A stretch of DNA of 37,530 nt from an uncultured Clostridia bacterium (GTDB lineage Bacteria; Bacillota; Clostridia; Oscillospirales; Acutalibacteraceae): contig CAMFQG010000004.1 in assembly GCA_945980035.1 (NCBI GenBank), positions 1-37,530 on the forward strand, given 5' to 3'. A program made the position numbers and the translations under genes. The notes under the pieces were generated by a model that was not told the origin of the DNA, searched no databases, and saw only the letters and a program-made list of their open reading frames with translations. Positions 19,370 through 28,621 of this stretch are shown piece by piece; within the stretch, counting starts at the first letter, position 1; each line of letters opens with the position of its first letter.

Positions 19370-20956
19370 ATGAAAAAACTTTCTTCTATACTGATTACAA
19401 TTATATTACTTGCAGCGGTTATTTCGGTACCTGTTTCGGTAAATGCTGCAGATATATCCATAAGCCAGGTATCTGCCGATACTGATTATGTTATACCTGA
19501 GGAAAATACTCTTCCCGAAAGCTACAGTTCCCTTGAATTAGGCTATTGCACAGAAGTTAAAACACAGACAAAAAATGCCTGTTGGGCGTATTCAACTATG
19601 GCAAGTCTTGAAAGCTGTTTTTTAAGGAATAACATTTTTACGGAAATACTCGATTTCAGCGAAAGTCATCTTGATTACTGGGGCAGTGTAAGAGAGGACG
19701 GTCAGGGTTGGCAAAGAGATCCATATGATGCAGGATATACCGATATTCCCATCGGCTATCTTACAAGCTGGAACGGCCCTGTTAACGAGGATAATTCCCC
19801 CACTGATTTCAGAGTAACCTCACTTGTATATCTGACAAAAAACGATATGGATAAAACAAAAGAGCTTATTATGAAAAACGGTGCCGTAACTGCTAACTTC
19901 AACACCCACAGCTTTGCCTACAGCAAGGACGCTTGCTCATACTGTCTGACAGATCCTATATCAGAAATAAACGGCCATACAGTCAGCGTTGTAGGCTGGG
20001 ACGATAACTACAGCAAAGAAAATTTCAACGGAAATTATACTCCGCAAAATAACGGAGCTTGGCTGTGCAAAAACAGTTGGGGTAATAACAACAGCATAGG
20101 CGGTTATCTTTGGATTTCATATGAGGACTACTATCTATTTAATGACCATTTCTTCGGCAACAGCTTTGGAATTAACGATTACCAAATTATTAACGAAAAT
20201 GATTATTTATATCAAAACGAGGAATATGGCGCAACCTATAACTTTGGCTATATAAACTCAGATATTATCACATACTATAATGTATTTGACTTTAGCGAAA
20301 AAGGCAACCGCCTTGATAAAGTGATTTTTGAAACTACCTCAAAGGGCGCCTCATACAAGGTTTATTACACTCCGGTAGATGATTCAGGCAAGCCTGTTGA
20401 TGATATATCAAAGAGAATTTTCCTTTGCGAAGGCACTGCTGACTACAACGGATATATCTGCTGTGACTTTGATGACATTACTCTGGCACAGGATAAGGGA
20501 GCTATTGCCGTTGAGATTGATACAACTGCTGTAAATCAAAGCTTAGAAAGTGAAGATATGCGTACGCAGAATAATATCGGCGTCAGCGAATGGTTAAGAA
20601 ACAGGGACAGCGGTAAGCTTATATTTCAGCAACAGGGTGAGTACGGAAAATCCTATGTAAGCTACAACGGAGAAGTTGTAGATGTTATGGATTTTTACAA
20701 TGATTATCTAAATGACAGTATCGGTGGTACGCTTGTAATCAAAGCATTAACAAACGAAACAGTAAATACTAAAATCCTTGGTGATGTAAATTTAGACGAA
20801 ACAGTGGATATTAATGACGCAACACTTATTCAAAGATACATTAATAAAAATGTTGTTAATCTAATGAACGACCAGCTTATTAATGCAGATTTTAACAAAG
20901 ACGGTGTGGTAAATATTAACGATGTAACCGCTATACAAAAGTATATTCTAAAATAA
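19370..20956 (+). CDS. Secreted papain-like (C1 family) cysteine protease with C-terminal type I dockerin
   Basis: ATG at 19370 follows an AAAAAGGAG RBS and signal peptide. Catalytic motifs TKNACWAYS, NGHTVSVVGWDD, CKNSWG. Dockerin DVNLDETVDINDATLIQRYI / DFNKDGVVNINDVTAIQKYI. Promoter TTTACA-17-TATAAT makes the TTG at 19331 unlikely. Confidence 0.9.
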   Translation: MKKLSSILITIILLAAVISVPVSVNAADISISQVSADTDYVIPEENTLPESYSSLELGYCTEVKTQTKNACWAYSTMASLESCFLRNNIFTEILDFSESHLDYWGSVREDGQGWQRDPYDAGYTDIPIGYLTSWNGPVNEDNSPTDFRVTSLVYLTKNDMDKTKELIMKNGAVTANFNTHSFAYSKDACSYCLTDPISEINGHTVSVVGWDDNYSKENFNGNYTPQNNGAWLCKNSWGNNNSIGGYLWISYEDYYLFNDHFFGNSFGINDYQIINENDYLYQNEEYGATYNFGYINSDIITYYNVFDFSEKGNRLDKVIFETTSKGASYKVYYTPVDDSGKPVDDISKRIFLCEGTADYNGYICCDFDDITLAQDKGAIAVEIDTTAVNQSLESEDMRTQNNIGVSEWLRNRDSGKLIFQQQGEYGKSYVSYNGEVVDVMDFYNDYLNDSIGGTLVIKALTNETVNTKILGDVNLDETVDINDATLIQRYINKNVVNLMNDQLINADFNKDGVVNINDVTAIQKYILK

Positions 20957-20958
20957 GT

Positions 20959-20980
20959 AAACCTCGCCTAAGCGAGGTTT
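20959..20980. terminator. Bidirectional terminator-like hairpin between convergent genes
   Basis: AAACCTCGC-CTAA-GCGAGGTTT. Confidence 0.75.
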
Positions 20981-21740
20981 ATGTTTTTTCTGTATATTCT
21001 ATTGCACAGTATCCCTCTACTCCGTTATACTCGGTGTATCCCCAGCTATAGTCAGAGCCTTTTAATACTGTAGTAATGTAAAGCCTTGTATTATAAGGTA
21101 TAGTTGAGATTATCCTAGAGTTTGTAGTAGCTCCTGCTCTGAAATTCAGCCCTGTTTCAGCCTTTGTTATATAGGTTGAATTTACCCTTTCGGCTTGATT
21201 AGTGAAATCATCAATATAAATGTATCCTTGAAATTTCCATCCGTCCTGTCCCGGATTGCTGTCGTTTACATTCGCATACGACAGATAAAAGCTTTTGCCC
21301 TCATAAGCAGAATTTGAAAAAGTAACGGTATCCTGAGTAATCTGCTCAACTACCGCAACGTGACCGCCATATACATTATCAAAGCAAGCGATTGCTCCTA
21401 AACGTGGCTCGTTTCCGTATTTGTAGATTTTATTGCTTTTGTTATATTCAAACCACCTGCCTGCATTACCTGTGCATAAGTTAGGTTTCTCTCCCAATAG
21501 CTCGTATGCTCTCCCCCACGCATATGCAGTACAATTTGGGATTCCGTAACCGCAGTTGTAAAATATATTGTCACTGTAGTAGCATTTATTTTGGTAGAGC
21601 GGCGGAGTAAATCTCGGAGAAAAATCCGACTTTTTATTAACATTCAAAGTAGTTATGCACAGTGAGGACAGTATTCCTAAAACAATAAGAACCGATAAAA
21701 TCCTCTTAAAGGTAATTTTTCGTATAATAATATTTACCAC
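20979..21740 (-). CDS. CHAP-domain amidase/peptidase with C-terminal SH3 domain
   Basis: NCTAYAWGRAYELLG, GAIACFDNVYGGHVAVVEQI, GLNFRAGATTNSRIISTIPYNTRLYITT. Start codon uncertain. Confidence 0.85.
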   Translation of the reverse strand: MVNIIIRKITFKRILSVLIVLGILSSLCITTLNVNKKSDFSPRFTPPLYQNKCYYSDNIFYNCGYGIPNCTAYAWGRAYELLGEKPNLCTGNAGRWFEYNKSNKIYKYGNEPRLGAIACFDNVYGGHVAVVEQITQDTVTFSNSAYEGKSFYLSYANVNDSNPGQDGWKFQGYIYIDDFTNQAERVNSTYITKAETGLNFRAGATTNSRIISTIPYNTRLYITTVLKGSDYSWGYTEYNGVEGYCAIEYTEKT

Positions 21741-21819
21741 CTCTTACATTTACTGTAAATATTATGTGGTAAATATTTACTTTTTATACAGGTAAAAAAA
21801 TAAACTGCCCTAAAGCAGT

Positions 21820-22563
21820 TTACTTCTTATCATCAGGTCTTGACATATGAGGATATACAAAATCCAAATACTCGTCATCAAAGTGTTTGTCAAGGAATCT
21901 TTCTATAGAGTTACTGCTGGGTATTCCCTGACTTCTCTCGTTTTGACGCCATATTGCGGCAACGGAAAGTAACGAGTCTATAATCATAAAGGTGGCTAAA
22001 ATAACCGTTAGCCTATATCCAATCTTTTTGGGGATTTTTTCAATATTTCTGCTTAAACAAGGATACACAAACCGCACCCAACACAAGCCTAACAAGCCCC
22101 AGATAAAACCAAACATTAAGTTTGTTCTTCCGCCTACGTTCAAAAAACTACCGCTGTAATCCCAACTTACAGTACCTACTACCTTCTCTTGGAAAAGGGA
22201 GCATAAAAATTCAAAGGAACTGCCAAGCAAAACAGAAATAGCAAATATCAAAACATCGTTAAGCTTATATAGCTTATAAAAGAAAACCGTCAGCAGTACT
22301 GCTCCTCCACCATATACAGGAATAAAGGGACCTATCACAAGGCCTGTACGTATTTCAAACCTGCCCAATGTTATTAAAGCCCAAAAGGTTTCAAGCACAG
22401 TACCGGCAACACAGCCGATAAGGAACACCCAAAACAGCTTGCAAAAGCTTAGCCCGCCTGCAAATTTATCCTTATCCTTTTCCTGTTCATATTCATTTAT
22501 ATTTTTATTTCTAAATTCATTATATCTGTTTTTTATTGATATTAATTTATTCATAATAATCAC
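21820..22563 (-). CDS. CmpB-like putative ABC-transporter type IV membrane protein (PF06541-like)
   Basis: FLIGCVAGTVLETFWALITLGRFEIRTGLVIGPFIPVYGGGAVLL and TM pattern. Confidence 0.75.
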   Translation of the reverse strand: MIIMNKLISIKNRYNEFRNKNINEYEQEKDKDKFAGGLSFCKLFWVFLIGCVAGTVLETFWALITLGRFEIRTGLVIGPFIPVYGGGAVLLTVFFYKLYKLNDVLIFAISVLLGSSFEFLCSLFQEKVVGTVSWDYSGSFLNVGGRTNLMFGFIWGLLGLCWVRFVYPCLSRNIEKIPKKIGYRLTVILATFMIIDSLLSVAAIWRQNERSQGIPSSNSIERFLDKHFDDEYLDFVYPHMSRPDDKK

Positions 22564-22869
22564 CGTATTACAAAAACGATTTCATATTTCATCTATTTTC
22601 AATTACATAATTTCCATAAAAAACGACTTTATGTTATAAAAGACGTCATACGCTAATGAAATTGTTGGAAGCATTATATAATATGTAAAAACCTGCAACA
22701 AGCTATTAATCTTAAATAGTAATGATAATACTTTATAAATATTACGTCAATAGAAAAAATACACAAATTCACCGGAAAACATCAAATAATTTAGTCATGG
22801 TAAGATAATGAATAAAAACAAATAGAAAATACAAATCATAAAAAAATTAAAAAAATTTGCAAAAAAGTG

Positions 22870-22898
22870 TTGACATAACATTATGTTTATGATAATAT
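22870..22898 (+). promoter_or_regulatory. tRNA operon promoter
   Basis: TTGACA - 17 nt - TAATAT just upstream of tRNA-Thr. Confidence 0.75.
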
Positions 22899-22921
22899 AA
22901 TCAAGCGTCAAGAAAAGAAAC

Positions 22922-22997
22922 GCTGGTGTAGCTCAGTTGGTAGAGCAGCTGATTTGTAATCAGCAGGTCGGGGGTTCAAGTCCGTCCACCAGCTCCA
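22922..22997 (+). tRNA. tRNA-Thr(TGT)
   Basis: GCTGGTG...CACCAGC acceptor; anticodon loop TTTGTAA in CTGAT/TCAG stem; encoded CCA. Confidence 0.96.
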
Positions 22998-23049
22998 TTT
23001 TTATGTTAAGGCTTAATTTTATTAAGCCTTAACTATTAAAACTAAATAT

Positions 23050-23134
23050 GGGAGAGTTCCCGAGTGGCCAAAGGGGGCAGACTGTAAATCTGTTGCGATT
23101 CGCTTCGGTGGTTCGAATCCACCCTCTCCCACCA
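23050..23134 (+). tRNA. tRNA-Tyr(GTA)
   Basis: GGGAGAG...CTCTCCC acceptor, CAGACTGTAAATCTG anticodon arm, long variable arm, encoded CCA. Confidence 0.96.
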
Positions 23135-23183
23135 AGAAGATAAACACAGCATCCGCTGTGTTTATTTTCTTTTGTGAAAATAC

Positions 23184-23324
23184 GAGGGTGGATTCGAAAA
23201 GCCCGTATAGAAAACAGTCCTGTGGACTGTTTTTAGGGCGATGGGATTGCAGAAGCCTTTCCCTTTTACGTGAACACAGGCGGCGAGATTGAAGCTTGTG
23301 CATTGATGAACATAACCCTCTCCC
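23184..23324 (+). repeat. tRNA-Tyr-associated repeat, copy R1
   Basis: GAGGGTGGATTCGAAAAGCCCGTATAGAAAACAGTCCTGTGGACTGTTTTTAGGGCGATGGG...ATAACCCTCTCCC. Confidence 0.9.
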
Positions 23325-23381
23325 CACTAAAAACAAAACGTAATATAAAATCGCTGTGTTTATTTTCTTTTATGGGAATAA

Positions 23382-23656
23382 GAGGGTGGATTCGAAAAGC
23401 CCGTTTCGTCGTCCCAAAGTCCGCTTTGCTATAATTTTTTCAAAATTATTCTGCACGCTCCCTTGCTCCTCCTCTCCCCAAAGAGCAATTCTGCTCCTTG
23501 GGGTCCCCTCTTGGCAGTCCTGTGGACTGTTTTTAGGGCGATGGGATTGCAGAAGCCTTTCCCCTTTACGTGAACACAGGCGGCGAGATTAAAGCTTGTG
23601 CATTGATGAACATAACCCTCTCCCAAAACAGCAAAAAATGAAACGTAATACAGAGC
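23382..23656 (+). repeat. tRNA-Tyr-associated repeat, copy R2, carrying a ~110-nt hairpin-rich insert at 23405-23514
   Basis: Same core as R1 and R3. The short ATAGAAAA linker is replaced by three consecutive hairpins. Confidence 0.9.
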
Positions 23657-23670
23657 AAGGTGTAATATTT

Positions 23671-23967
23671 ATGTCGAATTGTACATCAAAAAAATATATT
23701 TTGGACTTTTCAGAATGTAAATATTTTGAGGAAATTCATCAAAAAATTCAAACGGTCTTAGAATTGCCGGATTGGTATGGACAAAATTTGGACGCTTTAT
23801 GGGATTCAATTACAGGTATTATGTATCTTCCTGCGGAAATCACTATTATTTTTCAACCGCAAACTATACAGGCATTACAGTTATCAGATGAGGTTGATAA
23901 AATAATTACTGTTTTTAAGAAAGCTGCTAATGAATTTGGTGAAATTGTTTTGAATATTGTAAAGTAA
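23671..23967 (+). CDS. Barstar-family (RNase inhibitor) protein, orphan immunity candidate
   Basis: YILDFSECKYFEEIHQKIQTVLELPDWYGQNLDALWDSITG fits the barstar pattern. ATG at 23671 preferred over the 23596 ORF start, which lies in the repeat. Confidence 0.85.
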   Translation: MSNCTSKKYILDFSECKYFEEIHQKIQTVLELPDWYGQNLDALWDSITGIMYLPAEITIIFQPQTIQALQLSDEVDKIITVFKKAANEFGEIVLNIVK

Positions 23968-24012
23968 CAAATTTGACAAATCAAATTAACTACACCCTAT
24001 GGAGGTAAAAAA

Positions 24013-24261
24013 ATGAAGATGATGGATTGTGTTGAGATAATCGTTGAAAAGGAAAAATATGCCAAAAACGGCGTTCATAAGGGTATGCAGGGGTGGATTT
24101 GCTTAGACGATTGTACTGATGGATATTGGTTGGTAAATTTTCCCCAATGCGGTGAAAAAGATGATATTGCAGAAATCAGTATAAATGAAAAAGATATGAT
24201 AACAATCTCTGCTATAGATGCTGAAATAAACGAAAAAATAAAAGAAATGTTTGGTGAGTAA
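24013..24261 (+). CDS. Small 82-aa putative immunity-type protein
   Basis: MKMMDCVEIIVEKEKYAKNGVHKGMQGWICLDDCTDGYWLVNFPQCGEKDDIAEISI; RBS TATGGAGG; directly downstream of barstar. Confidence 0.65.
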   Translation: MKMMDCVEIIVEKEKYAKNGVHKGMQGWICLDDCTDGYWLVNFPQCGEKDDIAEISINEKDMITISAIDAEINEKIKEMFGE

Positions 24262-24380
24262 CATTAAGCTAATATATTCAGTGACATATTAAGTGCTTTT
24301 AACAAATATTTATTTTTATTTTCTTTGGTTCGAAACTACCATAAAAATCAGAAATAACATCTTTTTTGCTCAACCCTTAC

Positions 24381-24420
24381 AACGAAACGAGTACATCACA
24401 CGATGTACTCGTTTCGTTTT
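24381..24420 (+). terminator. Strong Rho-independent terminator after the immunity pair
   Basis: 17-bp perfect stem AACGAAACGAGTACATC-ACAC-GATGTACTCGTTTCGTT-TT. Confidence 0.9.
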
Positions 24421-24430
24421 GTGGGAATAA

Positions 24431-24600
24431 GAGGGTGGATTCGAAAAGCCCGTATAGAAAACAGTCCTGTGGACTGTTTTTAGGGCGATGGGATTGCAGA
24501 AGCCTTTCCCCTTTACGTGAACACAGGCGGCGAGATTAAAGCTTGTGCATTGATGAGCATAACCCTCTCCCAAAACAGCAAAAAATGAAATGTAATACAG
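24431..24600 (+). repeat. tRNA-Tyr-associated repeat, copy R3
   Basis: Near-identical core to R1 and R2. Right flank AAAACAGCAAAAAATGAAATGTAATACAGAG shared with R2. Confidence 0.9.
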
Positions 24601-24724
24601 AGAGCGATATAGAGAAAAGGGCGGTAAAAGCACATTGCTTTTCAAATTAATTCACAAAAATTATCATAATTGCAATAGCAGAAAATAATACGCATTAACA
24701 TCAGAAATTATTATTTATTGAAAA

Positions 24725-24770
24725 GTTTGCACTAAAGTACATTGTGAAAGAGAAACAAAACTATTAAAAT
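24725..24770 (+). promoter_or_regulatory. Regulon box A + -10
   Basis: GTTTGCACTAAAGTAC - 24 nt - TAAAAT. Confidence 0.8.
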
Positions 24771-24837
24771 TATGTTGGGAATAATTAGGGCTTGTGTGAA
24801 ATAAAAATCGAGGAATTATCTGTTTAAGGAGGATTTT

Positions 24838-25845
24838 ATGGGATTATTTGATAAAAAGTATTGTGATGTATGCGGAGAAAAAATTGGTTTACTCGGAAAC
24901 AGAAAGCTTGAGGACGGAAATCTTTGCAAGAATTGTGCAAAGAAACTCTCTCCTTTTTTCAACGAGCGAAGATCATCAACGGTTGATGAAATAAAACAAC
25001 AGCTTGCATATCGTGAAGAAAATAAAAGACAGCTTGCTTGCTTCAACCCGACACGAACATTAGGCACTGACGAAAAGGTATATGTTGATGAAATTAACCG
25101 CAGGTTTATCGTCACCTCATCATCAAACTGGAGAGAGCAGAATCCTGATATTATCGAAATATCTCAGGTTACAAGCTGTAATGTAGATGTCAGAGAAGAC
25201 AGAGATGAAATTATGCATACAGACAATCAGGGTAATGAGGTCAGTTACAATCCCCCCAGATATAAGTATGAATACATATTTAATGTTGAGATAACCGTAA
25301 ATTCTCCTTGGTTTAGTGAAATTAGTTTTGAACTTACAGATTACGGAAACCGTCCTGACAGCAGATATACTGATATTTACCGTGAATATGAGCGTCAGGC
25401 TGATGAACTTAAGAGATTGTTAATGCCTGCTGTGTATGGGAATCAGCAGTTTAACGGTCAGAATTTTCAGCAGAATAATCAGTCTAACTGTCAGATGCCT
25501 TATTGCGAACAGCATAATGTTTATCAGGGACAGGTTTATCAACAACCTCAGCAAGGGTATCAACAGCAGATGGGTATAATCAATCCCGGTATATCAAAGC
25601 AGTATGAAAACAGAAGTATTGGTATGACATGGGTGTGTCCTTCCTGCACAACGCACAATACCGGAAAGTTTTGTTCAAACTGCGGTTATTCACAGACGAA
25701 TCAACAGCCTGTGTCAAACAACAGCAATACAGGTGTACATTCATACAGATGTGATAAATGCGGTTGGATACCCAACGACACACAGAACATTCCTAAATTC
25801 TGTCCGCAGTGCGGTGATGTTTTTGATTTTAATGATGTAAAATAA
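24838..25845 (+). CDS. DUF4428-like zinc-ribbon protein with Gln-rich linker and two C-terminal zinc ribbons
   Basis: CDVCGEKIGLLGNRKLEDGNLCKNCAKKLSPFF; CPSCTTHNTGKFCSNCG; CDKCGWIPNDTQNIPKFCPQCG. Confidence 0.8.
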   Translation: MGLFDKKYCDVCGEKIGLLGNRKLEDGNLCKNCAKKLSPFFNERRSSTVDEIKQQLAYREENKRQLACFNPTRTLGTDEKVYVDEINRRFIVTSSSNWREQNPDIIEISQVTSCNVDVREDRDEIMHTDNQGNEVSYNPPRYKYEYIFNVEITVNSPWFSEISFELTDYGNRPDSRYTDIYREYERQADELKRLLMPAVYGNQQFNGQNFQQNNQSNCQMPYCEQHNVYQGQVYQQPQQGYQQQMGIINPGISKQYENRSIGMTWVCPSCTTHNTGKFCSNCGYSQTNQQPVSNNSNTGVHSYRCDKCGWIPNDTQNIPKFCPQCGDVFDFNDVK

Positions 25846-25847
25846 TA

Positions 25848-26327
25848 ATGAGATTAGTTGTTAAGAATATAATTATTATGTGCTTATTTTCAGTTGTATT
25901 TTCATTGTTTGGTTGTTCGCCTCAGCCTGCAAAAACCGTTTCGGAAATTTCTTCAATCTCAATTACGCAAAACCATATGAACAGGGCATATTGCTATGCC
26001 TTCTCGGCATATGAAGATGATTATAAATATATTTTTAATGCATGGTGTTTTTTAAAAGACGGTGAAAATAGTTCAAAAGAGGTTGATATTCAAAATATCG
26101 AGATAACCAAAGCTGAGTTTTCTGAGTTTGCAAGGCTTAATGAAAAATACGGTTTTGCAGATTACACCAAATGGAATAATAACAAGAAATATAATATTTC
26201 TGACAAAACAACAAACAGCTTCAAGGTGTGCTTTGGCGGCGAAACATTAACGCTGAAAACAGACAATGAGTGCTATGATGCAGTTTATGATTATTTTATA
26301 ACCCTTACAACTAAATACCTTGTTTAG
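25848..26327 (+). CDS. Putative lipoprotein, unknown function
   Basis: Lipobox SLFGC after a hydrophobic signal; begins 2 nt after the upstream stop. Confidence 0.75.
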   Translation: MRLVVKNIIIMCLFSVVFSLFGCSPQPAKTVSEISSISITQNHMNRAYCYAFSAYEDDYKYIFNAWCFLKDGENSSKEVDIQNIEITKAEFSEFARLNEKYGFADYTKWNNNKKYNISDKTTNSFKVCFGGETLTLKTDNECYDAVYDYFITLTTKYLV

Positions 26328-26342
26328 AGATGAAATAATAGT

Positions 26343-26837
26343 ATGTTAAGTTTTTTTAAAAAAATGGATATGAATGAAGAGGACGGCGGAGTTGTACAAA
26401 GAGTCAATACTAATGCTCCGAAAATTATTAAGTCCAAGCAGATAATTATTTTTGAATGTAAATTTTCAACCCTGGCGTTTTTAGATTCGGATGAAGAAAT
26501 AGGAAATCGTGTTTACATATTGGAAGCAAGGCTTGAAAATGAATTTGTGAATGGCAGATATCGCCATCGTTCTCGTTTCGAAAATAATGTAGATGTTAAA
26601 TTTAAAGCAGAGAAATCTTTTATGGAGTGTTTGCAAAGAATAATTGAGGGGCATAATCTTGCAAAAAATAACGGTGTATGCGTTAATGTTAAGGGATTGC
26701 CTGATATGTATGGAGCAAAGTTAATGGTGGATTATGCTTCCGGTGAAAGAATCTATACATCGAATAATCAAGATAATTTCCTTTCCGTAAATGTTATGAA
26801 AGCGATGCTTAGGCTGTTTCGTACACAATTATCATAA
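26343..26837 (+). CDS. Hypothetical cytosolic protein
   Basis: Same operon and strand, short spacing, followed by a terminator. Confidence 0.65.
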   Translation: MLSFFKKMDMNEEDGGVVQRVNTNAPKIIKSKQIIIFECKFSTLAFLDSDEEIGNRVYILEARLENEFVNGRYRHRSRFENNVDVKFKAEKSFMECLQRIIEGHNLAKNNGVCVNVKGLPDMYGAKLMVDYASGERIYTSNNQDNFLSVNVMKAMLRLFRTQLS

Positions 26838-26843
26838 TGAAAG

Positions 26844-26871
26844 ATGTCGCTCTTTTGGGGCGACATTTTTT
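26844..26871 (+). terminator. Rho-independent terminator
   Basis: ATGTCGC...GCGACAT followed by a T-run. Confidence 0.8.
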
Positions 26872-26953
26872 ATAATTATTAATTCCTATGCAAATATAAG
26901 AGGATTGAAATTTGACTTTAATGTGATAAAAATATTTAAGAAGAAAGCGAGGT

Positions 26954-28621
26954 GTGGCTGTGACTAAGATTAACCGAAAAAATGTAATATATGCGATTGG
27001 TGTTGCTGCGTTGCTTGTAATTGCATATTATTCCCGTGCATTCCATACTCAGGTAGATGAACCTGTCCTTAAAATGCTTTTGGTAATGATTAGAAGCGTT
27101 ATTCAGATTTCCCTTGTTATCGGGTGGTGCTCGTCTGTCGGAACAAGAATTATCAATAAACAGGTTAGACATTACCTCATAGCGGTTGGCATATTGCTGG
27201 CGTTTTGGCTTATTTTGAGAACCTGCAAATGGGAGTTTATTGCCCAAAACGGCACACATTTAGGGCGTTACCTATGGTATGCCTATTATATCCCCATGGT
27301 GTTTGTCCCTCTTTTGGGTGTGTTCATTATCGACCATATCGGTAAGGCTGAAAACTATAAAACGCCACGCTATATGAAATATCTATATATACCTGCAGTA
27401 CTGCTTGTGCTTTCGGTATTTACAAATGACTTGCATCAGTGTGTTTTTTCCTTTCCAAACGGAATTGAATACGGCGAATCCGATTATAATTATCAGGCGT
27501 TGTATTTCATAGCGATGGCTTGGTTTATCCTTCTGGGTATTTACTTTGTGGTAATGCTGATAAAAAAGAGCCGAGTACCCGGAAGCAAGAGCTTTCAAAA
27601 GCTCCCTGCAGTAATTCTGGGGATTTCCATAATCTTTTGGGTGTTGTATTGTATGCAGATAGTGAGCGGTGATTTGGCGGCCATTGACTGCATAATGATT
27701 ATTTCCCTTTTGGAAAGTGCAATTCAAAGCGGTCTTATTCCCTCCAATACAAGTTATAACGAACTGTTCCGCAGTTCAACGGTATCCGCACAGATTGTTG
27801 ATACCAATTATCAGCCCTTTATGGTTTCAGGTACGGCAACAGCACTAACTGAGGATGTGATGAAAAGTGCCAAATCCGAACCTGTTGACTTGGGAGATAC
27901 AATACTGCACAGCAAAACAATTACAGGCGGTTATGTTCTTTGGCAGGACGATGTAAAACAAATTAAAGAGCTCATAGAGGAACTTCGTTACACCCGGGAA
28001 AGACTGGGAGAAAACAACGAATTGCTGAGAGCGGAGCTGGAATTGAAAGAAAACCGTGCCAGGACGGAAGAAAAAAGCCGTTTATATGACCGAATTGCCA
28101 AAGAAGTCGCACCTCAGCTTGCGAAAGCAGAAGAATTGTTGGATCTTGCAGAGTGTGAACCGGAGCAAGTGAAAAGCGTAATTTCAAAAATTTCCGTAAT
28201 TTGTGCGTACATAAAGCGTCGAGGTAATCTCCTTTTGCTTCAAGAGGAAAGCAATATAATCCCTGCAAGGGAACTTGAATACTGTATCAGGGAGTCCCTT
28301 GATAATTTACGGCTTGGGGACATTTTTACATCCTTTGACAGTAAATGTGACGGAGAACTTAAGTTGGAATACGCAGTGGTTGCTTTTGATTTTTATGAAA
28401 ATATCATCGAAAGACTGCTTGACGATGCAACCGCTATGCTGATACATCTTGACAGCAAGGGCGGGATTATAAAAATGCGGTTACAGATAGGATGCAACGA
28501 AGATATTGCCGAGCATACATTGTCAGAGCTGTCTGTACCCTGCGGAAATTTTGAGTGGGATATTCAAGACGAGGATGTCACCGTTACTTTGCTTATTTCA
28601 GAGGGAGGTGGCGACAAATGA
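26954..28621 (+). CDS. 7TM sensor protein with coiled-coil and apparently degenerate histidine-kinase-like C-terminus
   Basis: Seven hydrophobic segments, then ELKENRARTEEKSRLYDRIAKEVAPQLAKAEELL. No clear N/G-box ATPase motifs by eye. Confidence 0.75.
   Translation: MAVTKINRKNVIYAIGVAALLVIAYYSRAFHTQVDEPVLKMLLVMIRSVIQISLVIGWCSSVGTRIINKQVRHYLIAVGILLAFWLILRTCKWEFIAQNGTHLGRYLWYAYYIPMVFVPLLGVFIIDHIGKAENYKTPRYMKYLYIPAVLLVLSVFTNDLHQCVFSFPNGIEYGESDYNYQALYFIAMAWFILLGIYFVVMLIKKSRVPGSKSFQKLPAVILGISIIFWVLYCMQIVSGDLAAIDCIMIISLLESAIQSGLIPSNTSYNELFRSSTVSAQIVDTNYQPFMVSGTATALTEDVMKSAKSEPVDLGDTILHSKTITGGYVLWQDDVKQIKELIEELRYTRERLGENNELLRAELELKENRARTEEKSRLYDRIAKEVAPQLAKAEELLDLAECEPEQVKSVISKISVICAYIKRRGNLLLLQEESNIIPARELEYCIRESLDNLRLGDIFTSFDSKCDGELKLEYAVVAFDFYENIIERLLDDATAMLIHLDSKGGIIKMRLQIGCNEDIAEHTLSELSVPCGNFEWDIQDEDVTVTLLISEGGGDK

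Noticed and set aside
22870-24600. Integrative element boundary at tRNA-Tyr
   Set aside because: No integrase, excisionase or convincing direct att pair in the window; the tRNA matches in the repeats are inverted. Kept only as a repeat/cassette finding.
23022-24645. Minus-strand ORFs 23022-23336, 23429-23626 and 24370-24645 sharing CTSFNLAACVHVKGKGFCNPIALKTVHRT
   Set aside because: They are translations of the three nucleotide repeats (one also crosses tRNA-Tyr), with no RBS and differing ends; not likely protein genes.
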